DNA from: Misgurnus anguillicaudatus
Lineage: Eukaryota; Chordata; Actinopteri; Cypriniformes; Cobitidae
DNA length: 64,000 bases
NCBI RefSeq assembly: GCF_027580225.2
Contig: NC_073340.2
Coordinates: 35,560,001-35,624,000, forward strand
Reading direction: 5' to 3'
The stretch's first letter is position 1. The number at the start of each line of letters is the position of its first letter. Made by a program: the position numbers and the translations under genes. Of the stretch, positions 38,601-46,423 are shown piece by piece. The notes under the pieces are model-generated. The model was not told where the DNA came from. It saw only the letters and a list, made by a program, of their open reading frames with translations, and searched no databases.

Positions 38601-41600
38601 GTAGAGATAGTTTCCCCATAATCAATCTGAGACAAAAAAGCAACTAAAGGTTTTCGTGAAGCCAGGGAAAAATATGACTTTAACCTATACAGAAAACCCA
38701 ATGTAAATTTTAATTTCTTTGCCAGATATCCACTGGCATATCCACATCCATTTGATGTCTCCATTTACATCTACAAGGCGTTGTTGTTGTTTTTTTCTTT
38801 TTTTGCTTGTTTTTTTACGTTTCCTGACAGATCTCATATAGACATATTGAAAATGTCTGAAAGATGTTTTGGATTTAGAATGTATATAAAACATCTCTTT
38901 CTAAGACCTTTGTCTAATGTTATACACACCATATTATTTATGTTTAATCTTTGTTTAGGGGTGCTGCATTCTTTCTGAATATTTAATTACTGTCTCTATT
39001 AAATTTACATGTAATAAATTATCTTATAGCTACAGACATGGTAGGTCTCTGTCTAAATAGGTCTGTATTATTAAATTAAAGAGAAAGATTTTGAATAGCT
39101 AGGTTGGCTTTTATGTTTAGTGCGAAATAGGTGTGGTAGGAGACCAAATCTCATATTCTTTCATAGGGCCCAAAATTGCTAGTGGTGCCCCTGAAGGCAA
39201 TACATCTTAAAGGATGATTTCTGAAAAACGCTTTTAAAAAGGGAGTCAGGCCGACTAACAAAACACACTGGTAGCGTGTCTACTAAACGACATTGTTGCC
39301 TGGGTCTATCAAAAGGGGGTCCAGATTCTATTGGGGTAGGGGCATGTTTGTTTAGGTGATTTCAAATGTCAACATTGGCTTTCAGAGATCATGGACCCTG
39401 CCTTTAAATGGCATAAGTAAATTGAGAAAATTTGGGGTTTTAACTATAAACTACAACCTGTTTGTGTAACAAAGTAAAGAACAAACAACCATGCATTAGG
39501 AACATTAATAATTGCTTTATTTATAATATATTTTCTATAGATGTGTAAAACCATATTTTGGCGGATTGTGTTTCTTTACTTTCATTTTTTCACAAGTTTG
39601 CCTGCCCATTTAGTCTTAATAAATAACGGTAAACGAACTTGGCTTGCTGTTCTCGAAGGCAGCTCGAATCTTGGTCTGGCTCGAGCCCCAAGTTCAAGTA
39701 ACAGAACAGAAGGAAAACAATGTGCAGTGGAGGAGATATGCCAGAAGAATTGCGGTTGGGCGCGGAGGCACGGGACTCGGGTTTATGCTTTTTGATGATT
39801 GACACATGACTGTTTAGGTTCCTTTCAAACCTACATTAAAAGTTTATCTGTTAAAATATTATTACTGCAGTAAAAGAGTTTAAGTATAATTAATTAAGGG
39901 GCGGTTTCCCGGACAGGGATTAGACTAGTCCTAGACTAAAACATTTTTAAGAGCTGTCCAAACTGAAAACAACTTGCACTGACATATCTTAAAATACATC
40001 AGGGCCCTTTGTTTTGCCTCAACATGCATACAGGTAATGTTTTTAGTAAGGCATGTTTGTTAAAACTAGTTATATTTCCTAATTAAACTAAGGCCTAGTC
40101 CTGGATTAACATGGTCCCTGTCCGGGAAATCGCCCCTCAGAGTTTAAGGGTAATTTTTAAGTTTTTCAGAAGCCTGCAATTAGTTTCATTTGCGATATCA
40201 AATGAACGTCTTCATTTTCTTCATAAAGTCATACCTTTGCAATTCTTTGATCGATTGTGTTTTAGAAGTACTGTATGCTTGAACTCTAATGTCAGCATTG
40301 TGATCGCCGATGCGCTGGTAGAGAGAGACAGAAAAAAAAGAGAGAGCGCGGCCCTGTATAGAAGTGGATTGATATGTTATTTGAAGTCGGCTCTTAAAGG
40401 ACAAAACACCTGATTAAACTATAACGTAGCTATTATACAAATTTTTTCAGGATGTTCTTGCGACCGGTGGCAACTTGTCCACGACCCGGTGGTTGGGGAC
40501 CTCTGCGGTAGTGGAGTCAGTTTGCAAAACCATTGCGAAAGCGTGTGCACTGTTTATTGATTATTTATGGTTTTATGATTTTAATGATTTTAATACGGAT
40601 TGCAAATCTGATAGCACTAATTGTTTAATTGTGCGTATGGTTTATTAATCCGCGCGCACGATTTGTAAATTAATAATCTGAGTATGGTTTAGAAACTGAG
40701 GTGACGAATTACAAAACCGTGTTCGCCTCTCGCAGGCACAAGAAGATGGTAGATTGCCACCAATAAAATCTACAATCAACTTAGCTTTTGAGAAATGAAG
40801 CCAATAGCAGGCAGAAAGGCCCTATTTAATTTATATGGCATTGAGTTTAGTATCCTGTCAATAACATAACCAAACAATACACTCTCTGTATGAGTGTATT
40901 ACAGTTGTTTTACTAAAACTGAACATAAAAGCCAACATTCATCACTGCTGCAGTGGATAAATCATCTTACATGTACAGTACAAAGTCTTGGCGAACATGT
41001 GCACCACCTGCTGGTCAGGTCGATTAACAGCAGATAAGATTATACTCGGTACTCTACTGCTTTTCCTGCGGCTCCCGGATGTTAAATGTTGAAATCTGTA
41101 CGACTGAATTTTTGGACTTGAACTTTTGGACGCGAATTTAAATGTACTGAAAACTGCCTGCTGAATATTTTACGTTGTTTTTTCAAACAGACCGAATATT
41201 TTAAAGTGAAATCTAAAAGGTGAATGTGGACTATTGAATTTTTAATACAGAAAATATACACGCATGTTGAATTTCATCCCTTAAAAATGTAAAACCTAAA
41301 AAATACAATGCATTAAAATTCAAGCACGGTTAATACAATGCATTTTTTTCCAGGTAGTACAATTCAACAGCCTATTTTAATTCAAAAACTTTTGTCATTA
41401 TATTTCTTCCATATATTTAAAAGTGTTGAATTCAAATATTTACAATTATTTGCAATTTTTAAGACTTCTTTTTAATAACCTTATTATGGAAACCTACTCA
41501 TGGTAAAGCTGGATCCAGTAATCATAGCTGGAGTTGTTGAGGACACTGGCTGTGTTATGGTGCTGACATCTAAAGAGATATAATTAAAGACATTACTGGA

Positions 41601-42043
41601 ATGTTTGAAAACATCTAAAATAATACAAAGTGAGAAAGTTTCACCTGTGCAGTATCCTGAACCCCAGTGTTGTGTATTCACAAGTTCATACACATAGTAA
41701 TTTCCTGGACAGGCTTTTACTCTGATGGGGTTTGACCTAACATCACAACAATCACCACTCCAATAATTTGCCCCACAGACCTCACGGGTCACCACCCCAT
41801 CTTCTATCTGAGGATGAGGATCAGTCAACCACAGAGGTAGGCCTGCATTACAGCTGTATTGAATGTTTTTGGCACAGGTCTCTGGCATTTGGATGTTCAT
41901 CCCATAATGATAAAATCTGTACCAGCCATTCCATGAGAAAGAATTATCACAAACGTACAATCCACTTTCAGTTGTTGCTCTCCAGGGACGATCCAGAGAC
42001 TCATAGTTGTAACAGGGATCATTGTTGGTGCTACTGAAAGTAA
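16849..42043 (-). CDS. Uromodulin/GP2-like D8C-ZP protein, 5' end not found
   Basis: Secreted or GPI-anchored ZP-module protein, expected to polymerise into extracellular filaments. Exons read on the minus strand, all phases joining: 41645-42043 (D8C), 41498-41569 (Ser/Thr linker), 37609-37998 (D8C), 24767-25165 (D8C), 24594-24686 (Thr/Pro linker), 21357-21476 (EGF-like), 19247-19431, 18942-19099, 18603-18848, 18355-18517, 17072-17174 (ZP), 16849-16952 (tail and TAG stop). About 810 residues are visible. The first listed exon begins in phase 1 inside the mature protein, so at least one upstream exon with the start and signal peptide is missing. D8C modules next to a ZP domain are characteristic of uromodulin, GP2 and their fish relatives; orthology to either cannot be decided from sequence alone. 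One intron of more than 12 kb is filled with transposons. Confidence 0.92.
17482..17702. mobile_element. AT-rich inverted-repeat MITE in a ZP intron
   Basis: CATACAGCAAAAAAATATAT on the left is matched by ATATATTTTTGCTGTATG on the right, with further inverted AT-rich similarity inside. It lies in the intron between 17174 and 18355. Open frames here are AT-rich artefacts. Confidence 0.65.
20557..21089. mobile_element. 533-bp Harbinger-type MITE, CpG-rich
   Basis: Inverted ends GGGCTCAGTCACACCAAAAG and CTTTTGGTGTGACTGAGCCC, flanked by TAA on both sides (20554-20556 and 21090-21092). The 3-bp TAA duplication is the PIF/Harbinger signature. The interior is rich in GCGC/CGCG words, unlike its AT-rich surroundings. 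It sits in the intron between the EGF-like exon and the first ZP exon. Confidence 0.88.
21357..21476 (-). CDS. EGF-like exon preceding the ZP module
   Basis: A 40-codon phase 1-1 exon (DPCSKLNCTEDEWCGE, then GVYCCFCKDY). Six or more cysteines in an EGF-like spacing just before a ZP domain match the layout of fish uromodulin-like proteins, where a DPC...LNCTEDEWC segment is common. Confidence 0.85.
22425..22845. mobile_element. MITE with GTGCGTTCCA ends
   Basis: The left end GGGGTGCGTTCCACTCCAGT pairs imperfectly with the inverse of the right end (AACTGGAATGCAGGG). Non-coding; intronic. Borders are approximate. Confidence 0.45.
23521..23621. repeat. (CA)n/(TG)n microsatellite, about 100 bp
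   Basis: About 50 CA dinucleotides with two AAACA interruptions near the right end. It produces spurious Thr-His and Cys-Val frames on both strands. It lies in the intron between 21476 and 24594. Confidence 0.97.
24594..24686 (-). CDS. Thr/Pro-rich linker exon of the D8C-ZP gene
   Basis: A 31-codon phase 1-1 exon beginning EVPGNTTLPPAIQTT; donor GTAAAG, acceptor CACAG. One N-glycosylation sequon (NTT) and many Thr residues; probably a stalk before the EGF-like/ZP part. Confidence 0.8.
24767..25165 (-). CDS. D8C exon C
   Basis: A 133-codon phase 1-1 exon: VDPCEHYTSLDEPWR, CVRNVNGWYRLFLNG, LWLNGAHPKLEDGVVRQHVC, GCCGW and IQVKACPGNYYVYEF, ending FCSAYCAG. It has the cysteine set of exon A plus one extra near the C-terminus. 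The Asn/Tyr-rich insertion before the second cysteine is peculiar to this copy. Confidence 0.93.
25196..25555. mobile_element. Tc1/mariner-like fragment
   Basis: Starts GGGGGAAATAAGTATTGAAC, a terminal motif I associate with fish Tc1-like elements. The following sequence is non-coding and no matching right end was seen before the LINE remnant, so the copy is truncated. Confidence 0.4.
25560..26568 (+). pseudogene. LINE (L2/CR1/Rex type) ORF2 remnant
   Basis: Two frames of one retrotransposon protein survive. 25561-25908 has endonuclease-like motifs (ETWLDDS, RGGGIAALF, IIYRPPK). 25880-26267 has the ORF2 C-terminus (LVYKSLHGLGPKYMTDML, SCWNQLPEEIR, FKSRLKTHLF, stop). The whole reverse transcriptase between them is deleted. 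The 3' tail consists of CTTGC repeats after AATAAA (26535-26568), as in L2-type LINEs with short-repeat tails. It lies in the intron between D8C exons B and C, opposite in sense to the host gene. Confidence 0.85.
27039..28423. mobile_element. Non-autonomous hAT element (innermost)
   Basis: Ends CAGTGGCGAACC and GGTTCCCCACTG with 8-bp flanks GTTTATAC (27031-27038) and GATTATAC (28424-28431), 7 of 8 identical. 1385 bp without a transposase frame. Its position inside the TAGCCTG-ended element fixes the order of insertion. Confidence 0.85.
28533..28877 (-). pseudogene. RecQ-like helicase first-exon remnant
   Basis: On the minus strand MAAAVEFRCVDSDIESVLKD is followed by ILKEEQRNASRAFVD and FGKS, matching a repetitive fish RecQ-like helicase start (LKEEQ...AFV...GKS). 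After a frame change, QLLFGSPESWLLNK and IVVDEVHLTYKW follow. IVVDEVH (codons at 28547-28567) fits helicase motif II. A GTAAG donor closes the exon at 28532-28528. The Walker A loop is damaged and the frame is broken, so it is not functional here. Confidence 0.65.
29177..29368 (+). pseudogene. Possible Harbinger transposase N-terminal remnant
   Basis: A 63-codon frame with EKKMVWVKLWRRGEH, reminiscent of the basic-plus-W...W stretch at the start of many Harbinger transposases. It lies inside an element with Harbinger ends and duplications. Too short and diverged for certainty. Confidence 0.35.
29846..29972. mobile_element. 127-bp hAT MITE with perfect 8-bp duplication
   Basis: Ends CAGTGGTGTAG and CTACACCACTG, flanked exactly by CCAAGGAC at 29838-29845 and 29973-29980. 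No coding capacity. Confidence 0.9.
30200..30745. other. Intronic DNA, nothing recognised
   Basis: AT-rich intron sequence of the D8C-ZP gene with no exon or complete element seen. Confidence 0.5.
30748..31040. mobile_element. GTTAACATTAGTTAA-type dispersed MITE, truncated
   Basis: Starts GTAACACTTTATTATAATG and consists of alternating GTTAAC/TTAGTTAA words typical of a very common cyprinid MITE. The expected inverted right end is missing and the next element begins at 31043. Confidence 0.6.
31043..31623. mobile_element. 581-bp composite palindrome, CACTG-ended
   Basis: Ends CACTGTAAAAAA and TTTTTTTACAGTG, flanked by TA on both sides. The outer arms pair (CAATGTGTAAAAAA; ATGGCATGACACACACA) and inner arms pair as well (CGCTAAAAGTAGTGGAATTA). 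The inner arm belongs to a separate common fish repeat (GTAACG/CGTTAC), suggesting an element within an element. No gene. Confidence 0.75.
31640..31995. repeat. TAGTATG/CATACTA dispersed repeat
   Basis: Contains ATTCGGACATACTAC twice (about 31681 and 31920) and ends near GAAGTAGGCGGTTTCGGA, a familiar dispersed fish repeat. Borders are uncertain. Confidence 0.45.
32490..32700 (+). repeat. Dispersed repeat with CCATGCAAGGCGCC module
   Basis: The segment TCAGCCATGCAAGGCGCC to GTGGAGCCGGGAATTG is a module I recognise from many fish interspersed repeats. The frame crossing it is not a gene. Confidence 0.4.
32951..33354. mobile_element. 404-bp MITE with long inverted ends
   Basis: The left end CCTTGTTCACACTGTCAGTC and the inverse of the right end CCGTGTTCACACTGTCAGTC differ at one base. 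The AAATC...GATT sub-ends also pair. No coding capacity. Confidence 0.78.
33580..33764. repeat. ACTTTTACTTGAGTA-type repeat
   Basis: Dense ACTTTTACTTT / ACTCAAGTA words in both orientations, ending TTTTTACACCTCTG. Typical dispersed fish repeat, non-coding. Confidence 0.45.
33805..33890 (-). repeat. tRNA-derived SINE head or tRNA pseudogene
   Basis: On the minus strand TGGCCTAGTGGGTAGTG resembles a Pol III A box region and GAGTTCGAATACC resembles a B box, about 55 bp apart. The acceptor stem and anticodon arm do not fold as a canonical tRNA, so a SINE head or pseudogene is more likely than a functional tRNA. Confidence 0.45.
34384..34803 (-). pseudogene. gypsy reverse transcriptase N-terminal remnant
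   Basis: VFEGLGEFSGEHFIHIDP, VTPVIHGCRKVPLAVMDRL, ADVIEQVIEPTTWVNSFVI and KKDKKKL are typical of the region before RT motif 1 in gypsy pol. The catalytic YxDD region lies beyond the break and is absent. Confidence 0.75.
34900..35209 (-). pseudogene. gypsy aspartic protease remnant, active site lost
   Basis: WYADIDVGNMSVKFKLYTEA aligns with gypsy protease starts, where the catalytic D-T/S-G triplet follows FKL. Here that site reads YTE, so the catalytic Asp and Gly are gone. The Arg/Lys-rich stretch after it resembles the protease-RT linker. Confidence 0.65.
35270..35455 (-). pseudogene. gypsy gag zinc-knuckle remnant
   Basis: GQVCRKCEKSHQPRFCPAFG fits the C-terminal nucleocapsid part of gypsy gag (C-x2-C-x3-H-x4-C), with the next Cys pair reading on through the stop of this frame. 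Preceded by a Lys/Gln-rich stretch. Confidence 0.6.
35530..35772. mobile_element. GACCAGCT palindromic MITE
   Basis: Repeated AGCTGGT / ACCAGCT words form an inverted repeat: left arm with CTGGTTTTAGCTGGTCTCCC, right arm with GGGAGGACCAGC and CCAGCTAAAACCAGCT. A well-spread fish palindromic MITE. It sits inside the gypsy gag remnant. Confidence 0.75.
36380..36511 (+). pseudogene. gypsy pol C-terminal remnant
   Basis: The plus-strand frame TRFGRVIRPVRRLIESMVQL ends at the TAG 36509-36511, like the C-terminal tail of gypsy polyproteins just before the 3' LTR. It is opposite in orientation to the fragment at 34384-36230. Confidence 0.5.
36693..36993 (+). repeat. gypsy 3' LTR
   Basis: Starts TGTAACAG directly after a polypurine tract (GAGGGGGGGGGG-like run, 36681-36692) and ends near GGTCACA. 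It contains a poly(A)-signal-like ATAATAAAA. The 3' border is inferred from the TG...CA rule. Confidence 0.55.
37200..37560. mobile_element. TGCACACCC-type MITE, one or two copies
   Basis: AATAATGCACACCCGCGGTG and GGTGGGCATTATTTTTTAAT form arms around 37390-37445. Related half-arms occur at 37220-37260 and 37480-37555. Same family as 5480-5745. Confidence 0.55.
37609..37998 (-). CDS. D8C exon B (cysteine-poor variant)
   Basis: A 130-codon phase 1-1 exon with SDPCSNYNILDDYRR-like start (first residue spans the junction), KWNGWYRLFLNGTSAKMPEWC, LWLGGSHPGLEDGVVTREVYG, DECSYF and IQVKACPGNYYVYKL. Compared with exons A and C it lacks three cysteine positions: the one before NGWYR, REVC has become REVY, and the CC pair has become CS. 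The frame, splice sites and core motifs are intact, so it is probably still expressed. Confidence 0.92.
38000..39890. other. Intron of the D8C-ZP gene, mostly unassigned
   Basis: AT-rich. A segment at 38361-38441 matches 42229-42300 upstream of D8C exon A (see findings). No further exon with matching phase was found. Confidence 0.5.
39898..40136. mobile_element. GGTTTCCCGGACAGG MITE, copy 1
   Basis: Ends GGGGCGGTTTCCCGGACAGG and CCTGTCCGGGAAATCGCCCC. Internal CTTGCACTGACATATCTTA is shared with the copies at 46655-46876 and 49177-49414. Flanks TAA and TCA suggest a 3-bp duplication now diverged. Confidence 0.75.
40140..41495. other. Intronic DNA, nothing recognised
   Basis: No exon or complete element seen between the MITE and the Ser/Thr linker exon. 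Confidence 0.5.
41498..41569 (-). CDS. Ser/Thr-rich linker exon of the D8C-ZP gene
   Basis: A 24-codon phase 1-1 exon (DVSTITQPVSSTTPAMITGS, then SFTM). The composition suggests an O-glycosylated spacer between D8C modules. Donor GTAGGT, acceptor TTTAG. Confidence 0.8.
41645..42043 (-). CDS. D8C exon A (most 5' visible)
   Basis: A 133-codon exon, phase 1 to phase 1. Motifs: NDPCYNYESLDRPWR, WNGWYRFYHYG, PLWLTDPHPQIEDGVVTREVC, GDCC and IRVKACPGNYYVYEL, with nine cysteines in all. The D8C module (eight conserved cysteines) is found in uromodulin, GP2 and LZP-type proteins. Symmetric phase 1-1 borders allow the exon to be duplicated or skipped without breaking frame. The acceptor is at 42044-42045 and the donor GTGA at 41644-41641. 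Confidence 0.93.
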
Positions 42044-42301
42044 CTGCACAGGAAGAAAATAGTTGTTAAAGTAAAAGAACAAGTAAAGGATGTCTGGTCT
42101 AGTGATGTTAGATTTTTTAAAGAGAGGGGTAACACAGGACAAGAGTAATTCAGTTAAAGTGTGACAAATTTGTCAAGTATGTAACCCATATTCAACGAAA
42201 TGTGGTGCTATTTTGGGTACATTATATTTTTAAATATGACATTTATTTACTCACTGGAGTAATTTTGATTACTTGTATGTGCTTGTTGGAGCTTTAACAT
42301 A

Positions 42302-43151
42302 CACTGAAAAAAACAACTTGTAAAATTTACTTAAAAAAATCCTCGTAACAATTTGCACAAACTTTTTTTTAAGTAAAATTTACTGCTTTTTATAAGTAAA
42401 ACTTACCTACTAAAATCAAATAAAATTTACTTAAAATTGCACGATAAAACATATAATAAATAATTAATTAAATGTTACTTAATTATTTATTTAGAAGTTA
42501 GATTTATTTTAATCGTTTAGGTAAAGTCTATTAGGTTTTTTGAAAATTGAAGCATTGCTGTCCTAATAATATTAAATAAATCGTATTTTCTGTTTGTTAT
42601 TTTCTTTAACATATTCCTATGGACCTAGTTATTTTTAGTGTTATAAATGGCATTATAACACAAAGTTCATGACTGACAACAAGTCAGTCATTGAATAAAC
42701 TTGATTCGGAACAGAAACGCACACAAACTGTGTTTCTGACATGCATTATCAGCACTGTGGAGAGAATTACAATACAATGTTCTGAACAGGGTTCATGTAA
42801 AGAAACACTGATCACCTGAACGGTGACTTCACAAAATTACTATTTACAACAAAACAACATCAATAATATAAGAGCTTAAACCTTTATGACATTTTGCTAA
42901 CAAATATTTAAGTAGTTAAAGTTCTTATCAGTTCTTATTCTGTAACAAAGCTTAAAAAATAAAAATATTCAGGCGCAAAGAATTGTGGGTATTCCTTACA
43001 ACATGTGCAAATAAATGTAAGTAAATTTTACTTAGATCTTTTAGTTTAATGGATTTAATATTTTTCAGTAAAATGAACTAAGATTTTTTACTTGAATCTG
43101 CTAAAGTTTTTGATTAAAATTTACTTAATTATTTTAGGACTATGTGCAGTG
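42302..43151. mobile_element. CACTG-ended element upstream of D8C exon A
   Basis: Left end CACTGAAAAAAACAACTTG preceded by TA; right end GTGCAGTG. Only the outer CACTG/CAGTG is well paired, but inner TTTTACTT / AAGTAAAAT words recur. The paralogous intron near 38441 continues without it, which supports an insertion here. Confidence 0.55.
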
Positions 43152-43557
43152 ACTATAAAACAGTTAAATAATACAAGAAAATATCTAATAAGACTTACTA
43201 TTCCCACACAGTTCATTTTTTACATGAATTAATTGTGTATTTATCATTACACTGAAAAAATGGACTTGGTGGGTCTTTGAATTTAAATAAAATAAACATG
43301 TATATGCAACACAAAATATTTATATTCCTTGTGTAAACATAATTTAATTGATTAGGATGAAAATGTTTTGTTTGAATGTAAAATGAACACATTATTCTCA
43401 CATTGATTAAAATTGATTGAATTAAATACTTAAAGCAATAAAATTGAGTTTGTACACAAAATGGCACCTCCTGAGCAGAAGGTGGCAGTAACGCTCAATG
43501 AAAAGGACGTTAACTGCCATAAAAGAAGAATAAACATTGTTTCTTTTGGGCGCCAAA

Positions 43558-45616
43558 ATGAAGAGTCAGCAGCAGTCAGTCAGAAGAACTCTCTCAGACG
43601 GACACCGCGCTATTAAAGTAAGTTCTATTATTTATTTATGTTCACTTTATACGTGATACATCTTCACTAGATAGACAGTTTTTTTTACAATATGTAGCCA
43701 TTGCAATGACTTGTAGTAAAAATTAGTTTGGAGGAGGTTGGTGGAGTAAGTTAACGTTACAGTCAGTCAGTCAGTAAGTGTAAGGCTCATAAAGAAAAAC
43801 AGCGTTTTAAAAATGTCAGCTGTACGTTATTTCACGTTTGGTAGTTTTATCCGAGTTGAAAACTGTCAGCTTTGAGTTGACTTTTGAGGCACTTTTTACT
43901 CAGCTGTTCTATGGAAATGTATCAGGACAAATAAAACGCTAACCAAAAGTTATTCTGTCCAGAGTAACGTTATCCATGTAAGTAATTTACCAGATGATAT
44001 CAATTGACTAAATTAATAATGACATTGCGTATGAAACAAACGGTCTGCTTAATCAGATTATCAGACCCGCGTCAGTTATTCATGACTTCGCTATGCCACG
44101 AGCAACACTTGATTCAATTAGAAAAAGCTTTTTTAAATGTCTCGCGTGACGTCTGGTAACGTTATATTAACTGAAAAAAATCGCTTTGAAGTGCCACACC
44201 TTAAAGCTGACGTTTTCAGAAGAGAACCTTGTTGTTTTAAGATCTAATTTTGTCCAAATTTTGTATGACTGATATAATACTTATTTCATTATTGCTCTGT
44301 GTATGTGTGACCTTCATCATTTGAGGTTATGTGTTGATTTCACCTCTGAATATTTCCTCTTATATGTGCATCATCCTTGCACACACTCAAAAGCATTGGT
44401 AAGTAATTCCTATCACTGTTGTACTGCTGTTAGGAGCTAAATCTTATTTTTGTAACTAATATACATGTGTTATTCTTTGACTTGCAGTACTCAAATATAC
44501 AATGGTTGGTTAATCTGTTTTCAGATAAATGCTGAATTTAAAAGAATCACTACTGTCTAATGTTCCTGTGTGTCACCTGGACCTCCATTCCAAAAACCTG
44601 ATGAAACTCTTCTATCAGAAAGGAGGACAGCTAGCAAAAAGACTTGGAACAATCAATGATCAAATGACAGAAGTAAGTAATATAGATTCATAGACATAAA
44701 AATGTGTAAACATTGTTGGAAGTACAGAAAATGTAGTATGTTTTAGTTATAACATCTTTTGGCACACGGGTCATTAAAACACCTGGGAAGATTTAAAGGG
44801 GTAGTTCACCCAAAAATAAAAATTCTCATCACTTACTCCCTATCATGTTGTTACAAACCTTTATAAATGTCTTTGTTCTGATGAACACTAAGGAAGATAT
44901 TTTGAGGAATGTTTGTACCCAAACCAATCATAAGCCCCATTCACTTCCATAGTGGGGAAATATAATACTATGGAAGTGAATGGGGCTCATGAACAGTTTG
45001 GTTGCAAACATTCCTCAAAAGAAATGTCTTCCTTCGTGTTCACCAGAACAAAGACATTTATACAGGTCTGTAACAACATGAGAGTGAGAAAATGAGATAA
45101 TTCACTTTTGCTGTGATTGTCAGGTGTGGTAGCACACACTCGAAATGTGGCCTCTTTATTTAACTCATTCCCGTGTAGTAAACGCGCACACACACCCGGA
45201 GCAGTGGACAGTGCAGCTGCCTTTCTTTGTAACCCATGTATTTGTAACATGATGTGGCAATGCACATGGGTCTGTATACTTACATTTATATTCGATTGCA
45301 TTGTACTAATTTCCAATGACACTTTTATTGTAACAGTAACTTTTTTCTGTTTCTTTAACTAAATTGGTCTGTTTTGTACAGGGCATGGATGAAGTCAGCA
45401 TCAGTGAGGTCATTTGAAGACACCAATGTTGGGATTTGTGCTCTCAAACAACATGCTTCTTGTGATGAAGAGGATCTTTGTATAGTCCTGGAAGGCATGA
45501 AGGTGTTGCAACATCGTGCCATGTTGTTTGAGCTGATGTATGCCTTAAACCTGAGCTATCCTGGTCTCCGCTTTATTTTTGAGGAAATCCAAAAGATTTT
45601 AATGGAACTGCATTGA
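43558..45616 (+). pseudogene. Broken copy of a repetitive fish gene of unknown function
   Basis: Three exon-like pieces: 43558-43617 (starts MKSQQQSVRRTLSDGHRAIK, then GTAAGT), 44525-44672 (ATG at 44529; MLNLKESLLSNVPVCHLDLH, then a GTAAGT donor) and 45382-45616 (DEEDLCIVLEGMKVLQHRAM, FELMYALNLSYPGLRF, FEEIQKILMELH, stop). The last piece matches the C-terminus of a large family of uncharacterised fish proteins with a conserved IVLEG...YALNLSYP...ELD ending. The second piece ends in phase 0 while the third needs phase 2, so they do not join; an intermediate exon is missing or the copy is dead. Confidence 0.55.
44793..45110. mobile_element. TTAAAGGGGTAGTTCACCC MITE
   Basis: Left end as named. 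The inner arms pair strongly (CTATGGAAGTGAATGGGGCT against AGCCCCATTCACTTCCATAG). The right terminus is degraded (GATAATTCACTTTTGCTG). A very common cyprinid MITE, inside the putative intron of the broken gene copy. Confidence 0.7.
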
Positions 45617-45725
45617 GAGTAACTTTAACGAACAGTTTCTTTCAGTGAAAGGATCAGAAAGACTGTGCTGCTCATTTTGGACTTTGTTTATCTGTTTTAA
45701 GTGTTTTCTCTTATTAAAACATTAA

Positions 45726-46282
45726 AGGTATAGTGGAAGATTTTCGTTTTCCGGGTGGATCACCTCTGTTATTGGTCATCCCAGATGTCAATCATTCTAA
45801 TTATATGTTGACGTATAACCGTCGTACGTGCTCGCCTCTCGGTTCGCTTTCTGCACATGCGCACTTTCACGTGTATGTGTGTTGTGCTACGGTTTCAACC
45901 ATTCATTGAAGCTCGCGTTCTCGCTGTGTTTTTTTTTTCAAATTGTCTGAGGGTCGCAAGAGAAAAAGTGTCTACGAATTGTATGACAAGAAGAGAAAGG
46001 ACTATAAAGAAAGAAACAAGACCAGAGTGTTTATGGGAGACTATTTCACACGCTGGCGTGAGCTAATAGGACAGGTTGGGTTTCCCACACGAAATTTCTA
46101 CAGGAAAGGTACATTTTGTCATGCTATTTGGAGAAATCCATTTAAAATCACTGCTAGTAAAGTTGATGTAAGTTATGATTAGCAATGCTAGCCCTGGCAC
46201 GAGTCACGAACCGCACAGACACGGTACACATGCCGACAGCAACTTGTAAACAGAGCGAATAGAAGAACTAGGCTCCTGCATG

Positions 46283-46315
<33 letters not shown>

Positions 46316-46423
46316 GTGCACGCGTTTAACAGGCGTTCCCTCTCGGGAGGAGGTAGAGAGTTTCGTGTGCATTTTTTTCGGGCGGTTCTTTTAAATAATT
46401 CGGGAAAATCTTCCGCTATACCT
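45726..46423. mobile_element. 698-bp TTAA-flanked element with a small ORF
   Basis: Inverted ends AGGTATAGTGGAAGATTTTC and GAAAATCTTCCGCTATACCT (one mismatch), flanked by TTAA at 45722-45725 and 46424-46427. It contains the 79-codon frame at 45943-46182 and a (CT)n run (46282-46310). Too small to be autonomous. Confidence 0.85.
45943..46182 (+). CDS. Small basic ORF inside a TTAA element, function unknown
   Basis: Starts SEGRKRKSVYELYDKKRKDY after a near-ATG (the start codon is a non-ATG triplet), then VFMGDYFTRWRELIGQVGF. The basic start and ...DYFTRWREL... stretch resemble repeated uncharacterised fish proteins, but after GF the similarity ends. Probably a captured or degenerate exon, not a gene in use. 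Confidence 0.35.
   Translation: MSEGRKRKSVYELYDKKRKDYKERNKTRVFMGDYFTRWRELIGQVGFPTRNFYRKGTFCHAIWRNPFKITASKVDVSYD

Noticed and set aside
43198..43246. Possible first exon of the D8C-ZP gene (short minus-strand ATG frame ending at a GTAAGT donor in phase 1)
   Set aside because: The phase is right, but the peptide (MINTQLIHVKNELCGN) is not a signal peptide and borders a transposon end, so there is no positive support.
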